Source of the DNA: Thermoanaerobacterales bacterium
GTDB lineage: Bacteria > Bacillota > Thermosediminibacteria > Thermosediminibacterales > Tepidanaerobacteraceae
Assembly (NCBI GenBank): GCA_012839145.1
Contig: DUNY01000186.1
Coordinates: forward strand, 1 to 20,360
Reading direction: 5' to 3'
Length of the DNA: 20,360 nucleotides
The translations under genes and the position numbers were made by a program. Under the pieces are notes generated by a model. The model made no database searches. It was not told where the DNA came from and was given only the letters and a program-made list of their open reading frames with translations. Positions 1-6,485 of the stretch are shown here, piece after piece; position 1 is the stretch's first letter; every line of letters starts with the position of its first letter.

Positions 1-246
1 ATCGTAATTAGTAGTGGTCCTGTTCAACCAAAAAAATTAGTTGTTGGGCCTATACTTTTTCCTTCTGAATCTTCGGAGATTACCGTAAAGATAATTGTAT
101 CAGATGATTTGGGTAAAAATCGCACCGTTTATTTAAAAAGCCATACACCTGAGGATAGCCCTTTAAGTGTTCCGGTAGAAGGAGCCGGAGAGATGGAAAT
201 AGAAGTATGGTTAGATGATATACTCTATTATAAGGGGAAAGGCTAA
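1..246 (+). CDS. prkC: Ser/Thr protein kinase with PASTA repeats, C-terminal end only (PrkC/Stk family, partial)
   Basis: The open frame enters from the left edge and ends with TAA at 244-246, giving the last 81 residues. The first residues (IVISSGP) match the closing strand of a PASTA repeat. After that comes a short beta-rich tail (ITVKIIVSDD..., then MEIEVWLDDILYYKGKG) of the kind seen after the last PASTA repeat in clostridial PrkC. PASTA repeats bind muropeptides or lipid II outside the membrane, and the kinase domain, lying upstream of this window, is cytoplasmic. The gene sits immediately before rpe, as in many Firmicutes, which supports the call. The kinase domain and transmembrane segment cannot be seen here, so the assignment rests on the tail and on gene order. 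A different extracellular PASTA protein is the main alternative. Confidence 0.75.
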   Translation: MVISSGPVQPKKLVVGPILFPSESSEITVKIIVSDDLGKNRTVYLKSHTPEDSPLSVPVEGAGEMEIEVWLDDILYYKGKG

Positions 247-253
247 TCAAAGG

Positions 254-282
254 CGGGCGGGTAAATCCGCCCGTATCTTTTT
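254..282 (+). terminator. Rho-independent terminator after prkC
   Basis: A perfect 7-bp GC stem (CGGGCGG 254-260, CCGCCCG 267-273) with a 6-nt loop is followed, after four bases (274-277), by five T (278-282). It lies 8 nt after the prkC stop. Its T run merges with the -35 box of the rpe promoter. Confidence 0.75.
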
Positions 283-309
283 GAAAAACGTTTTCCCATA
301 TGTGATAAT
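281..309 (+). promoter_or_regulatory. Sigma-A promoter for rpe with extended -10
   Basis: TTGAAA (281-286), a 17-bp spacer and GATAAT (304-309) preceded by TG at 301-302 make an extended -10 promoter. It starts at the T run of the prkC terminator, so rpe transcription looks independent of prkC. Each hexamer matches the consensus at five of six bases. Confidence 0.65.
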
Positions 310-353
310 AGTTAAATTTTGAATAAAATAATATTTAGAAAGAGGTAAGACAA

Positions 354-998
354 ATGACAAAAGTTGCACCTTCTATTTTATCAGCGGATTTTAGCCGCCT
401 TGCAGAAGAAGTGAAACGAGTAGAAGCAGGTGGGGCAGATCTTTTGCATATAGATGTCATGGACGGACATTTTGTACCTAACATTACATTTGGACCACCG
501 GTTATATCCAGCTTAAAAGGAAAGACAGACCTTCCCTTTGATGTACATCTTATGATTGAAAATCCGGAAAGATATGTGGATGACTTTATTGAAGCTGGAT
601 CAGACATTATTACGGTCCATGTAGAATCTACGGTTCATTTACACCGGTTGATAAACTATATTAAAAATCAGGGTATAAAACCGGGTGTTGCCTTAAATCC
701 TTCAACACCTTTGACCGGTCTTCAATACATACTAGATGATGTATATATGGTCCTGATTATGAGTGTGAATCCGGGATTTGGTGGACAGACATTCATTCCC
801 GGGATGATTGAGAAGATAAAGAAATTAAAGGATATTGTGCAACAAACAAATTCGAAAGTTTTAATACAGGTGGATGGGGGCATAAATGAGGATAACTCAC
901 CTGAAATAATCAAAGCCGGAGCAGATATACTGGTAGCAGGGTCTGCCATCTACAAATCATCAAACCCGGGGAATGTAATAAAAAAATTGAAAAGATGA
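354..998 (+). CDS. rpe: Ribulose-phosphate 3-epimerase
   Basis: Interconverts D-ribulose 5-phosphate and D-xylulose 5-phosphate in the cytoplasmic pentose phosphate pathway. At 214 residues it has the normal family length and is a single TIM barrel. The metal and catalytic residues are in place: H32 and D34 in LLHIDVMDGHF, H65 in FDVHLM, and D174 in QVDGGIN. The phosphate-binding loop motif MSVNPGFGGQ is at 136-145. The ATG at 354 follows an AGAGGT ribosome binding site at 341-346. In many Firmicutes rsgA lies between prkC and rpe, but here rpe follows prkC directly with its own promoter. A weak hairpin downstream may end the transcript. Confidence 0.96.
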   Translation: MTKVAPSILSADFSRLAEEVKRVEAGGADLLHIDVMDGHFVPNITFGPPVISSLKGKTDLPFDVHLMIENPERYVDDFIEAGSDIITVHVESTVHLHRLINYIKNQGIKPGVALNPSTPLTGLQYILDDVYMVLIMSVNPGFGGQTFIPGMIEKIKKLKDIVQQTNSKVLIQVDGGINEDNSPEIIKAGADILVAGSAIYKSSNPGNVIKKLKR

Positions 999-1030
999 TA
1001 ATTGATGAATATAGGTATCACAAACACCAC

Positions 1031-1064
1031 TTCCGGAATATACTAAAATAACCGGGGATTTTTT
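1031..1064 (+). terminator. Possible weak terminator after rpe
   Basis: TTCCGG (1031-1036) can pair with CCGGGG (1052-1057), with two G-U pairs and a 15-nt loop, followed by six T at 1059-1064. The stem is short and the loop long, so this is tentative. If real, it separates rpe from the two small genes that follow. Confidence 0.3.
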
Positions 1065-1083
1065 GCAAGCAGGGGGTGGTTAA

Positions 1084-1242
1084 GTGTGGGGGCAACTTAA
1101 CATAAAAAGAGTATTGGGTATAGGGGCGGCTATAACCGGTATAGCGGTGTTGATTGTCAGCCTGCCTTCTTGGATTTGGATGCTGGCGACAGGAGGCTTT
1201 TTAATTTGGTTTGGCTGGATGTTGTATACCACTAAATGGTGA
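1084..1242 (+). CDS. Small membrane protein with two hydrophobic segments, upstream of spoVM (function unknown)
   Basis: A 52-codon frame starts with GTG at 1084, seven bases after a strong AGGGGG ribosome binding site (1071-1076), and ends at TGA 1240-1242. The product starts MWGQLNIKRVLGIGAAITGI. It has two hydrophobic stretches, about residues 10-28 and 30-49, the second rich in Trp (WIWMLATGGFLIWFGWMLY). This suggests a helical hairpin in the membrane, with a basic K9/R10 patch near the N-terminus. The stop lies 13 nt before the spoVM start, with the spoVM ribosome binding site in between, so the two genes are probably co-transcribed and coupled in translation. I do not recognise a named family. 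A role in the forespore membrane is suggested only by position. Confidence 0.7.
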   Translation: MWGQLNIKRVLGIGAAITGIAVLIVSLPSWIWMLATGGFLIWFGWMLYTTKW

Positions 1243-1255
1243 AGGGGGTGGGATT

Positions 1256-1339
1256 GTGCGAATATATGTATTAAAACTCCCGAAAACCCTTGGCAGGTTT
1301 GTTAAAACCTTTCTAGGATTGTTTAGCCACAGAAAATAA
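1256..1339 (+). CDS. spoVM: Stage V sporulation protein SpoVM
   Basis: A 27-codon gene with a GTG start and an AGGGGGTGGG ribosome binding site just upstream (1243-1252). The product begins MRIYVLKLPKTLGRFVKTFL and lines up with Bacillus subtilis SpoVM (26 residues), including the LPK segment with proline at position 9, the following LG, and a basic amphipathic helix to the C-terminus. SpoVM inserts shallowly into the curved outer forespore membrane and anchors SpoIVA, the base of the spore coat. Position supports the call: in Firmicutes spoVM lies between rpe-region genes and an oppositely directed rpmB followed by yloU/yloV, exactly as here. A promoter for the mother-cell factor sigma-E would be expected but I could not identify one. 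Confidence 0.92.
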   Translation: MRIYVLKLPKTLGRFVKTFLGLFSHRK

Positions 1340-1371
1340 AAAAAGCGTGCTAATCCGGCACGCTAATTTTT
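1340..1371. terminator. Bidirectional terminator between spoVM and rpmB
   Basis: AGCGTGC (1344-1350) and GCACGCT (1358-1364) form a perfect 7-bp stem with a 7-nt loop. An A run lies on the left (1338-1344) and a T run on the right (1367-1371, overlapping the rpmB stop). It can therefore end both the spoVM transcript (plus) and the rpmB transcript (minus). Confidence 0.8.
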
Positions 1372-1558
1372 ATTCGGCTCTCTTTACCTTTCCGGAACGT
1401 AAGCAGCTGGTGCATACATTAATTCTCTTTGTCTGACCGTTTAGGTCAGCTTTAACCCGGCGAATATTTGGAGCCCATGTACGTTTTGATCTTCTATGGG
1501 AATGGCTAACCTTAATGCCTTTCCTAGGAAACTTACCACAAACCTCACACTTTGCCAT
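1370..1558 (-). CDS. rpmB: Large ribosomal subunit protein bL28
   Basis: A 62-residue protein of the 50S subunit, starting MAKCEVCGKFPRKGIKVSHS. It keeps the two CxxC pairs (C4/C7 and C49/C52) of the zinc-binding form of L28, and the basic HRRSKRTWAPN segment typical of the family. The ATG at 1558-1556 was chosen because GGAGGTG lies seven bases upstream. A longer frame running up to 1597 would start upstream of that ribosome binding site and adds 13 unconserved residues. It is read against its neighbours, a conserved arrangement with spoVM and yloU. It has its own promoter on the minus strand and shares a terminator with spoVM. Confidence 0.96.
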   Translation of the reverse strand: MAKCEVCGKFPRKGIKVSHSHRRSKRTWAPNIRRVKADLNGQTKRINVCTSCLRSGKVKRAE

Positions 1559-1587
1559 TATTGCACCTCCTTTTATATGACAAAAGT

Positions 1588-1616
1588 ATTTTATCATATT
1601 AACAAAGCCACTGCAA
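1588..1616 (-). promoter_or_regulatory. Sigma-A promoter for rpmB
   Basis: Read on the minus strand: TTGCAG (1616-1611), a 17-bp spacer, then TAAAAT (1593-1588) preceded by TGA, which is an extended -10. It lies about 30 bp upstream of the rpmB start. Confidence 0.6.
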
Positions 1617-1648
1617 TAAAGAAAAATTAACTTAAATGACTTTTAATT

Positions 1649-1677
1649 ATGAAAAAAAAACAAAAATATATTATAAT
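1649..1677 (+). promoter_or_regulatory. Likely promoter for asp23-fakA-recG
   Basis: TATAAT at 1672-1677 has an ATGAAA at the correct 17-bp spacing (1649-1654). A second TATAAT lies at 1683-1688. The -35 box is weak, so the exact start is uncertain, but some promoter is needed in this 159-bp divergent gap. Confidence 0.45.
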
Positions 1678-1717
1678 GGAGATATAATGATAAACAATCC
1701 TGAAGGGAGGTAACCAG

Positions 1718-2071
1718 TTGAGGAATATAATTAAAAACTCTTTAGGAGAAATAGAAATATCCAAAGAGGTAATAGCCATACTTGCCGGCAATGCGGCTAT
1801 GGAGTGTTATGGCTTGGTAGGAATGGCATCAAGAAAAATGAGCGATGGTTTAACTGAACTTCTAGGCCGGGAAAATTTAGGTAAGGGCGTAGAAGTAAAG
1901 ATAAGTGAAGATATGTTTACTGTCGATCTTTATATTATTGTTCAATACGGTACTAAAATACATGAGGTTGCAAATAACATCATCGAAAAAGTAAACTTTA
2001 TCTTAAAAAACACACTGGGATTCAACCCCGATAAAATCAATGTAATAGTTCACGGAGTTAGGACAAAGTAA
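1718..2071 (+). CDS. Asp23/Gls24 family envelope stress protein (YloU-like)
   Basis: A 117-residue protein with a TTG start, preceded by a strong AAGGGAGGT ribosome binding site at 1703-1711. It carries the Asp23 family pattern: an N-terminal GEIEISKEVIAILAG segment, the GLVGM motif near residue 33, a central VDLYIIVQYG strand and a C-terminal VNVIVHGV-like strand (INVIVHGVR). There is no signal peptide or membrane span, so it should be cytoplasmic. Asp23 family members are linked to envelope homeostasis. The gene directly before fakA (21-nt gap) matches the yloU-yloV pair of Bacillus, and the two are probably one transcript. The biochemical role of YloU itself is not established. Confidence 0.9.
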   Translation: MRNIIKNSLGEIEISKEVIAILAGNAAMECYGLVGMASRKMSDGLTELLGRENLGKGVEVKISEDMFTVDLYIIVQYGTKIHEVANNIIEKVNFILKNTLGFNPDKINVIVHGVRTK

Positions 2072-2092
2072 GATATGGGGAGGTTTTCGTGA

Positions 2093-3748
2093 TTGGTTAT
2101 AGAAAGAATTGACGGTCGCTTACTAAAAAAGGCTATAGCTCATGCTGCCTTTGTTTTAAGACAAAACAAAAAAACTGTAGATGCATTAAACGTTTTTCCC
2201 GTGCCTGACGGGGATACAGGTACAAATATGTCACTAACTATGGATCAAGCTGCAAAGGAACTGGAAAAAATTTCATCAGACAATTTAAAAAAAGTTGCAG
2301 ATACAGCAGCTTGGGGATCTCTGATGGGTGCCAGAGGAAACTCCGGGGTTATACTGTCTCAACTTTTCAGAGGTTTTGCTCAAGGCATACCATCTAATAA
2401 AGACAGCATAGGGCCGATGGAGCTGGCATTAGCCTATAAAAGCGGAGTTGATGCGTCCTATAGAGCGGTAATGAGGCCGGTGGAAGGGACTATACTAACG
2501 GTTGCCCGAGAAACTGCCGACAGAATGATTCTTGAGGCAAAACGAACCGGTAATTTAGAAACCATACTTGAGAATACATTAATATATGGAGAAAAGGTGC
2601 TGGCAAAAACCCCAGAGATGTTAAAGGTACTAAAAGAAGCAAAAGTTGTGGATGCGGGAGGAAAAGGGCTTTTATATTTATTAAAGGGTTGCCTTGAGGT
2701 GATAAAAAATCCCCATATTGAGATCGCATTTTTGGAAAAAGATATATCAAGTGAAGTTGAAGGAATTCATTATGATAAAGCTGCTCAAGAATTAAAATAT
2801 ATGTATTGCACTGAGCTTTTTATAACAGGAAAACAAATAGACATTGAAGCTCTAAAGAATGAACTATCCGGTTTAGGTGATTCAATGATTGTGATAGGCA
2901 TGGGAGAACTGGTTAAAATCCATATCCATACAAACAATCCTGATTTGGTAATAGGCAGCTCTTTAAAATTGGGTGAACTTTCCAATATAAAAATTGACAA
3001 CATGAAAATTCAGCACCGAGAAACGATAATGTCAAAGGAAGACGAGGGTAAAAATAATATACAACCATTTGAAGATGAAGAAGAAAACCAGAAAAGCATT
3101 GGCGTAATTGCCGTTTCTCAGGGTGAAGGATTGAATGAAATTTTCAAGAGTATGGGTGCTGATATTATTGAAGGCGGACAATCAATGAATCCCAGCACGG
3201 AAAATATTCTGTCTGCAGTTGAGAAAAAAGCATATAATGATGCTATTATTTTACCGAACAATAAAAATATAATTTTGACTGCAGAACAGGTAAAAACATT
3301 GACAAAAAAGAATATTCATGTTCTACCGACAAAATCAATACCCCAAGGGGTTTCAGCTTTACTTGCATTCAACCCGGATCTTTCAATAGAGGAAAATTTG
3401 CAAAACATGAAACAAAGCATAAAAAATGTAATTTCCGGTGAGGTGACTTATGCCGTCAGAGACACCCAATGGAATGACGCTAAAATTGACGAAGGGGATA
3501 TTTTAGGAATAAAAGATGGGGAGCTATTAATTGTTGAAAAGGATAAAGAGGAAGTAGTTATTAAACTTATAGGTCTTATGACCGAAGGGAGACAAGGTGG
3601 TATAATAACGATCTATTACGGAGCAACTATAGACGAGGCCTCAATACAAAAAACAGTGGATATTTTATCGCATAAACATAAAGATTTCGATATAGAGTAT
3701 TATTCCGGAGGTCAAAGCTTATATTACTACATTGTCTCCGTTGAATAA
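2093..3748 (+). CDS. fakA: Fatty acid kinase catalytic subunit FakA (DAK2/YloV family)
   Basis: Phosphorylates fatty acids held by a FakB (DegV-type) carrier to give acyl-phosphates, which feed phospholipid synthesis. The 551 residues show three parts. The DhaL-type kinase domain (about 8-205) carries the nucleotide/Mg motif NVFPVPDGDTGTNM at 33-46, with D39 and D41. The middle domain has C240 in YCTEL and H278/H280 in KIHIHTNNP, the zinc site known from Staphylococcus FakA. The DegV-like C-terminal domain is about 340-551. The TTG start at 2093 follows GGGGAGG at 2077-2083. No fakB is present in the window. It links functionally to plsX and the fapR operon at the right end, since PlsX makes and uses the same acyl-phosphates. 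The 13-nt gap to the preferred recG start suggests co-transcription. Confidence 0.92.
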   Translation: MVIERIDGRLLKKAIAHAAFVLRQNKKTVDALNVFPVPDGDTGTNMSLTMDQAAKELEKISSDNLKKVADTAAWGSLMGARGNSGVILSQLFRGFAQGIPSNKDSIGPMELALAYKSGVDASYRAVMRPVEGTILTVARETADRMILEAKRTGNLETILENTLIYGEKVLAKTPEMLKVLKEAKVVDAGGKGLLYLLKGCLEVIKNPHIEIAFLEKDISSEVEGIHYDKAAQELKYMYCTELFITGKQIDIEALKNELSGLGDSMIVIGMGELVKIHIHTNNPDLVIGSSLKLGELSNIKIDNMKIQHRETIMSKEDEGKNNIQPFEDEEENQKSIGVIAVSQGEGLNEIFKSMGADIIEGGQSMNPSTENILSAVEKKAYNDAIILPNNKNIILTAEQVKTLTKKNIHVLPTKSIPQGVSALLAFNPDLSIEENLQNMKQSIKNVISGEVTYAVRDTQWNDAKIDEGDILGIKDGELLIVEKDKEEVVIKLIGLMTEGRQGGIITIYYGATIDEASIQKTVDILSHKHKDFDIEYYSGGQSLYYYIVSVE

Positions 3749-3761
3749 GGGTGTGATTTTA

Positions 3762-5783
3762 GTGGATGTGTCATCAGACATAAAAAACATTAAAGGAATC
3801 GGACCAGCCAAAGCTAAGCTGCTTTCTAAGTTAGGGATTCATTCCATTGAGGATGCTCTATATTATTTTCCTAGAGATTATCAAGAGCTGTCACCCTTGA
3901 CATTCAAACAAGGTAGGGAAGACCGAACAGGAGCTTTTCCATGCATTGTTACAGGTATAGCCGTAACCAAAAAATCTCGCTCCGGTATATATATAACTAA
4001 GCTACCAATTACTGACGGTAAAAACAAAGGTTATGCTGTTTTCTTTAATCAACCCTATTTACAAAAAACCTTCTATCCTAACCAGAGGCTTCTGTTAATA
4101 GGAAAGATTAAAAAGAACTTCGGAATTTATGAGATAGCAAGTCCCGAGTGGATAAAATTCGAGAAAAATGTCCCTATTGAAATCGAAAGAATACGCCCTA
4201 TCTATTCACTGTCTAAAGGTATTTCTCAGAAGCTTATAAGAAATACAGTCAAAAACGCTCTAGAGATTTCATCCGGCCCTGAGGAAATTCTACCATATGG
4301 TATATTAAAACGATATAACCTTTTATCTCTTGAAAAAGCCATAAAAAACATGCATTTTCCACAAAGCTTCAAGATGCTTGAAAAAGCCCGAGAGAGGTTT
4401 GTTTTTGAGGAATTATTGTTATTTCAATTAGGCACAGGCTTATCTAGGTATTATGTAAAATCCGAAAAACGTAAAAACAAATATGACATTTTTGACTTAA
4501 AACCTTTTTTATCAAACCTTCCTTATTCTCTTACTTCAGGTCAGGGAAAGGTCTTACAAGATATTATAAAAGACCTTCAAAGTGAACATATTATGAATAG
4601 ACTTGTACAGGGAGATGTGGGATCGGGAAAAACTGTTATAGCATGTGCTGCACTGTATTTGTCGGTGAAAAACGGTTTTCAAGGTGTCATGATGGCACCT
4701 ACAGAGATCCTTGCAGATCAACACTTCCACACTTTAAAGAGACTTCTCAGTCCTCATAATATAAATGTGGATATTTTAAAGGGAGGGCTTCCTGATAGGA
4801 AAAGAAAAAAACTCCTTATGAAATTAAAAAATGGGACAATTGATGTTCTAGTGGGAACCCATGCTATCATACAAAAAGATGTGGAATTCTTTCAGTTAGG
4901 GATGGTTATTACCGATGAACAACATCGCTTCGGGGTAAAACAGCGGGAAAATCTTGTAAAAAAAGGCCAGCATCCTGATGTACTTGTGATGAGTGCCACT
5001 CCAATACCAAGAACTGTTGCCATGGTTTTGTACGGTGATTTGGACATATCCACTATTGATACACTGCCGCCAGGTAGACAAAAAGTAGAGACTTATGTGG
5101 TGCAGGATTTCATGAGAAAAAGAGTATATGATTTTATGGTTTTAGAAGTAAAAAAAGGTCATCTTGCCTATGTAGTGTGTCCTGCAGTTGAAGAAAATGA
5201 ATTGGATATAATAAATGTTGAGCAGCATAAGGATTTCTTAAAGAAAGAATACCCCAATTTAAAAATTGAGATGCTGCACGGTAAAATGAAACAGGAGGAA
5301 AAGGACAGGATATTAAAGCTTTTTTATTCGAAAAAAACCCAAGTTCTCGTAGCTACAACAGTGGTAGAAGTGGGAGTGGATATTCCATTTGCTACCTTGA
5401 TGATAATTGAGAATGCCGAAAGATTTGGCCTTGCCCAACTTCATCAGTTAAGGGGCAGAGTGGGTCGGAGTTCCTTAAAATCCTACTGTATTTTAATATC
5501 CGGTTCCAATCAAGGAACTGCTAGAGAAAGACTGAATTTCTTTATGAGTTGTCACGATGGTTTTAAAATATCGCAGAAAGACTTGGAATTGAGAGGCCCA
5601 GGTGAGTTTTTAGGGGTTAAACAGCATGGTTTTAATGAATTTAAATTCGCAAGTTTTATTGACAACACGGAGATTCTTGAAATAACTCAGAAATTAGCAG
5701 ACGCAATCTTAGAAAAAGAGCTTCTTTTATTACCGGAGTATCAGAATCTGAAAAGATTATTAGATAAAAAAATTAGCATTTAG
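3762..5783 (+). CDS. recG: ATP-dependent DNA helicase RecG
   Basis: A double-stranded DNA translocase that remodels stalled replication forks and branched recombination intermediates. With the GTG at 3762 it is 673 residues, the usual length. A helix-hairpin-helix-like start (DIKNIKGIGPAKAKLL) is followed by the OB-fold wedge domain (about 50-150), Walker A GDVGSGKT at 284-291, motif II DEQH at 385-388 in ITDEQHRFGVKQR, motif III SAT at 411, a helicase C-terminal domain with motif VI QLRGRVGRS, and the end region with LRGPGEFLG. I chose GTG 3762 because AAGGGTGTG sits upstream at suitable spacing. A TTG at 3732 would add ten residues, overlap fakA and lack a ribosome binding site. The gene follows fakA directly; the serine dehydratase genes found here in Bacillus are absent. 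Confidence 0.95.
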   Translation: MDVSSDIKNIKGIGPAKAKLLSKLGIHSIEDALYYFPRDYQELSPLTFKQGREDRTGAFPCIVTGIAVTKKSRSGIYITKLPITDGKNKGYAVFFNQPYLQKTFYPNQRLLLIGKIKKNFGIYEIASPEWIKFEKNVPIEIERIRPIYSLSKGISQKLIRNTVKNALEISSGPEEILPYGILKRYNLLSLEKAIKNMHFPQSFKMLEKARERFVFEELLLFQLGTGLSRYYVKSEKRKNKYDIFDLKPFLSNLPYSLTSGQGKVLQDIIKDLQSEHIMNRLVQGDVGSGKTVIACAALYLSVKNGFQGVMMAPTEILADQHFHTLKRLLSPHNINVDILKGGLPDRKRKKLLMKLKNGTIDVLVGTHAIIQKDVEFFQLGMVITDEQHRFGVKQRENLVKKGQHPDVLVMSATPIPRTVAMVLYGDLDISTIDTLPPGRQKVETYVVQDFMRKRVYDFMVLEVKKGHLAYVVCPAVEENELDIINVEQHKDFLKKEYPNLKIEMLHGKMKQEEKDRILKLFYSKKTQVLVATTVVEVGVDIPFATLMIIENAERFGLAQLHQLRGRVGRSSLKSYCILISGSNQGTARERLNFFMSCHDGFKISQKDLELRGPGEFLGVKQHGFNEFKFASFIDNTEILEITQKLADAILEKELLLLPEYQNLKRLLDKKISI

Positions 5784-5842
5784 TTTCTAATATGCAATTT
5801 CAAATGTAGTACTTTTTAAGAAATGAATATCGTATACATAAT

Positions 5843-5896
5843 TAAACGGCTAAATCATGTCGAATTGCTCGGTGTTGAAATAGTCGTTTATTTTTT
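5843..5896 (+). terminator. Terminator after recG
   Basis: TAAACGGCTA (5843-5852) pairs with TAGTCGTTTA (5881-5890), a 10-bp stem with one G-U pair, followed at once by six T (5891-5896). The 28-nt loop is long. The rest of the 221-bp gap up to 6004 is AT-rich with no gene. It should hold the sspA promoter, but I could not match a sigma-G consensus with confidence. Confidence 0.65.
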
Positions 5897-6004
5897 GTAA
5901 AAAACATCTAATGCATCGATTGGATTGTAAGGCAGATTGTTCTAGTATATAGACTTTTTCTTGGGTTATATTAAGAATGCGATAAAAAAGGAGGTGAAAA
6001 AAAG

Positions 6005-6229
6005 ATGGCATTAGGTCAAAAAAGGAATAAACTGGTGGTTCCTGAAGCTTATAAAGCCATGGAACAGTTTAAAAATGAAATTGCGAAAGAAGTTGGAATT
6101 CAAGCCCCTCCAGATGGTTACTGGGGGAACTACTCTTCGAGAGATTGTGGTGCCGTCGGTGGTCATATGGTCAGAAGGATGATTGAGGATTATCAGAGGC
6201 GCGCAAGTGGCGGAACGACAACTCAGTAA
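6005..6229 (+). CDS. Small acid-soluble spore protein, alpha/beta type
   Basis: A 74-residue DNA-binding protein that coats and protects forespore DNA and is broken down at germination. It shows the family signatures: NKLVVPEA near the start (8-15), the germination protease (GPR) recognition region FKNEIAKEVG (22-31), the DGYWGN motif (37-42), and SRDCGAVGGHMVRRMIE (45-61). C48 stands where Asn is common in the family, which is slightly unusual. The ATG follows AAGGAGGTGA, an ideal ribosome binding site, as is typical of these highly expressed genes. The gene stands alone between the recG terminator and its own strong terminator, consistent with forespore-specific (sigma-G) expression. No sigma-G promoter was confirmed by eye. 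Confidence 0.96.
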   Translation: MALGQKRNKLVVPEAYKAMEQFKNEIAKEVGIQAPPDGYWGNYSSRDCGAVGGHMVRRMIEDYQRRASGGTTTQ

Positions 6230-6233
6230 ATAA

Positions 6234-6269
6234 AAAAAGAACAGACTCAAATTTGAGTCTGTTCTTTTT
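6234..6269 (+). terminator. Perfect palindromic terminator after the SASP gene
   Basis: The 36 bases are a perfect inverted repeat: GAACAGACTCAAA (6239-6251) is followed directly by TTTGAGTCTGTTC (6252-6264), flanked by A5 (6234-6238) and T5 (6265-6269). The stem is far stronger than others in the window and would work on both strands. Confidence 0.88.
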
Positions 6270-6287
6270 AAAGTTTTTTCGAAAAAT

Positions 6288-6311
6288 AATGCCGGCATTT
6301 TTGCCGGCATT
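6288..6311 (-). terminator. GC-rich hairpin, terminator-like on the minus strand
   Basis: AATGCCGGCA (6288-6297), a TTTT loop, then TGCCGGCATT (6302-6311): a perfect 10-bp stem. On the plus strand it is followed by TGGGAGAGG, with no T run. On the minus strand the stem is followed by ATTTTT, so it reads as a terminator only in that direction, although no minus-strand gene is evident to its right. Confidence 0.45.
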
Positions 6312-6339
6312 GGGAGAGGAGAAACCGGAGGAAGAGCTT

Positions 6340-6456
6340 ATGGGGAAAGTTTATTACAGTCATAGTATGTACAAACCAGAAGATAAATATTCAATGATTT
6401 TTATTAAAAATGTAATTGTTTGTTTTAAACTTGTCCTGAATATGTTAGAATTATGA
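6340..6456 (+). CDS. Small hypothetical ORF (38 residues), uncertain
   Basis: An ATG at 6340 lies seven bases after GGAGGA (6327-6332), as good a ribosome binding site as any in the window. The frame runs 38 codons to TGA at 6454-6456. The product begins MGKVYYSHSMYKPEDKYSMI and has a hydrophobic centre (IFIKNVIVCFKLVL) that could be one membrane-associated helix. The stop overlaps the region just downstream of a candidate rsmD promoter. I do not recognise the sequence. It could be a real small protein, the start of a decayed gene, or chance. The 256 bp between the SASP gene and rsmD hold nothing else apart from the two hairpins and the promoter. Confidence 0.3.
   Translation: MGKVYYSHSMYKPEDKYSMIFIKNVIVCFKLVLNMLEL
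6423..6451 (+). promoter_or_regulatory. Candidate extended -10 promoter for rsmD-coaD
   Basis: TAGAAT at 6446-6451 is preceded by TGT (6443-6445), an extended -10. The -35 position (TTTTAA, 6423-6428, 17-bp spacer) is weak. It lies 34 bp upstream of the rsmD start. Confidence 0.4.
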
Positions 6457-6485
6457 TTGAATGAGAGCTATAAGGTGGTCTGATT

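Noticed and set aside
3732..3761. Upstream TTG start for recG overlapping fakA
   Set aside because: It lacks a ribosome binding site and adds unconserved residues; GTG 3762 has AAGGGTGTG upstream.
5912..5953. Candidate sigma-G or sigma-A promoter for the SASP gene
   Set aside because: TGCATC and TTGTAA/TATAGA elements are present, but spacing or matches are poor; no assignment can be defended by eye.
6011..6310. 99-codon minus-strand frame over the SASP gene
   Set aside because: Antisense shadow of a firmly identified gene and its terminator, with no ribosome binding site and no recognisable protein features.
6253..6456. 67-codon plus-strand frame starting inside the SASP terminator
   Set aside because: The first 29 codons cross the palindromic terminator and the second hairpin and have no ribosome binding site. 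Only the shorter start at 6340 has support, and it is listed separately.
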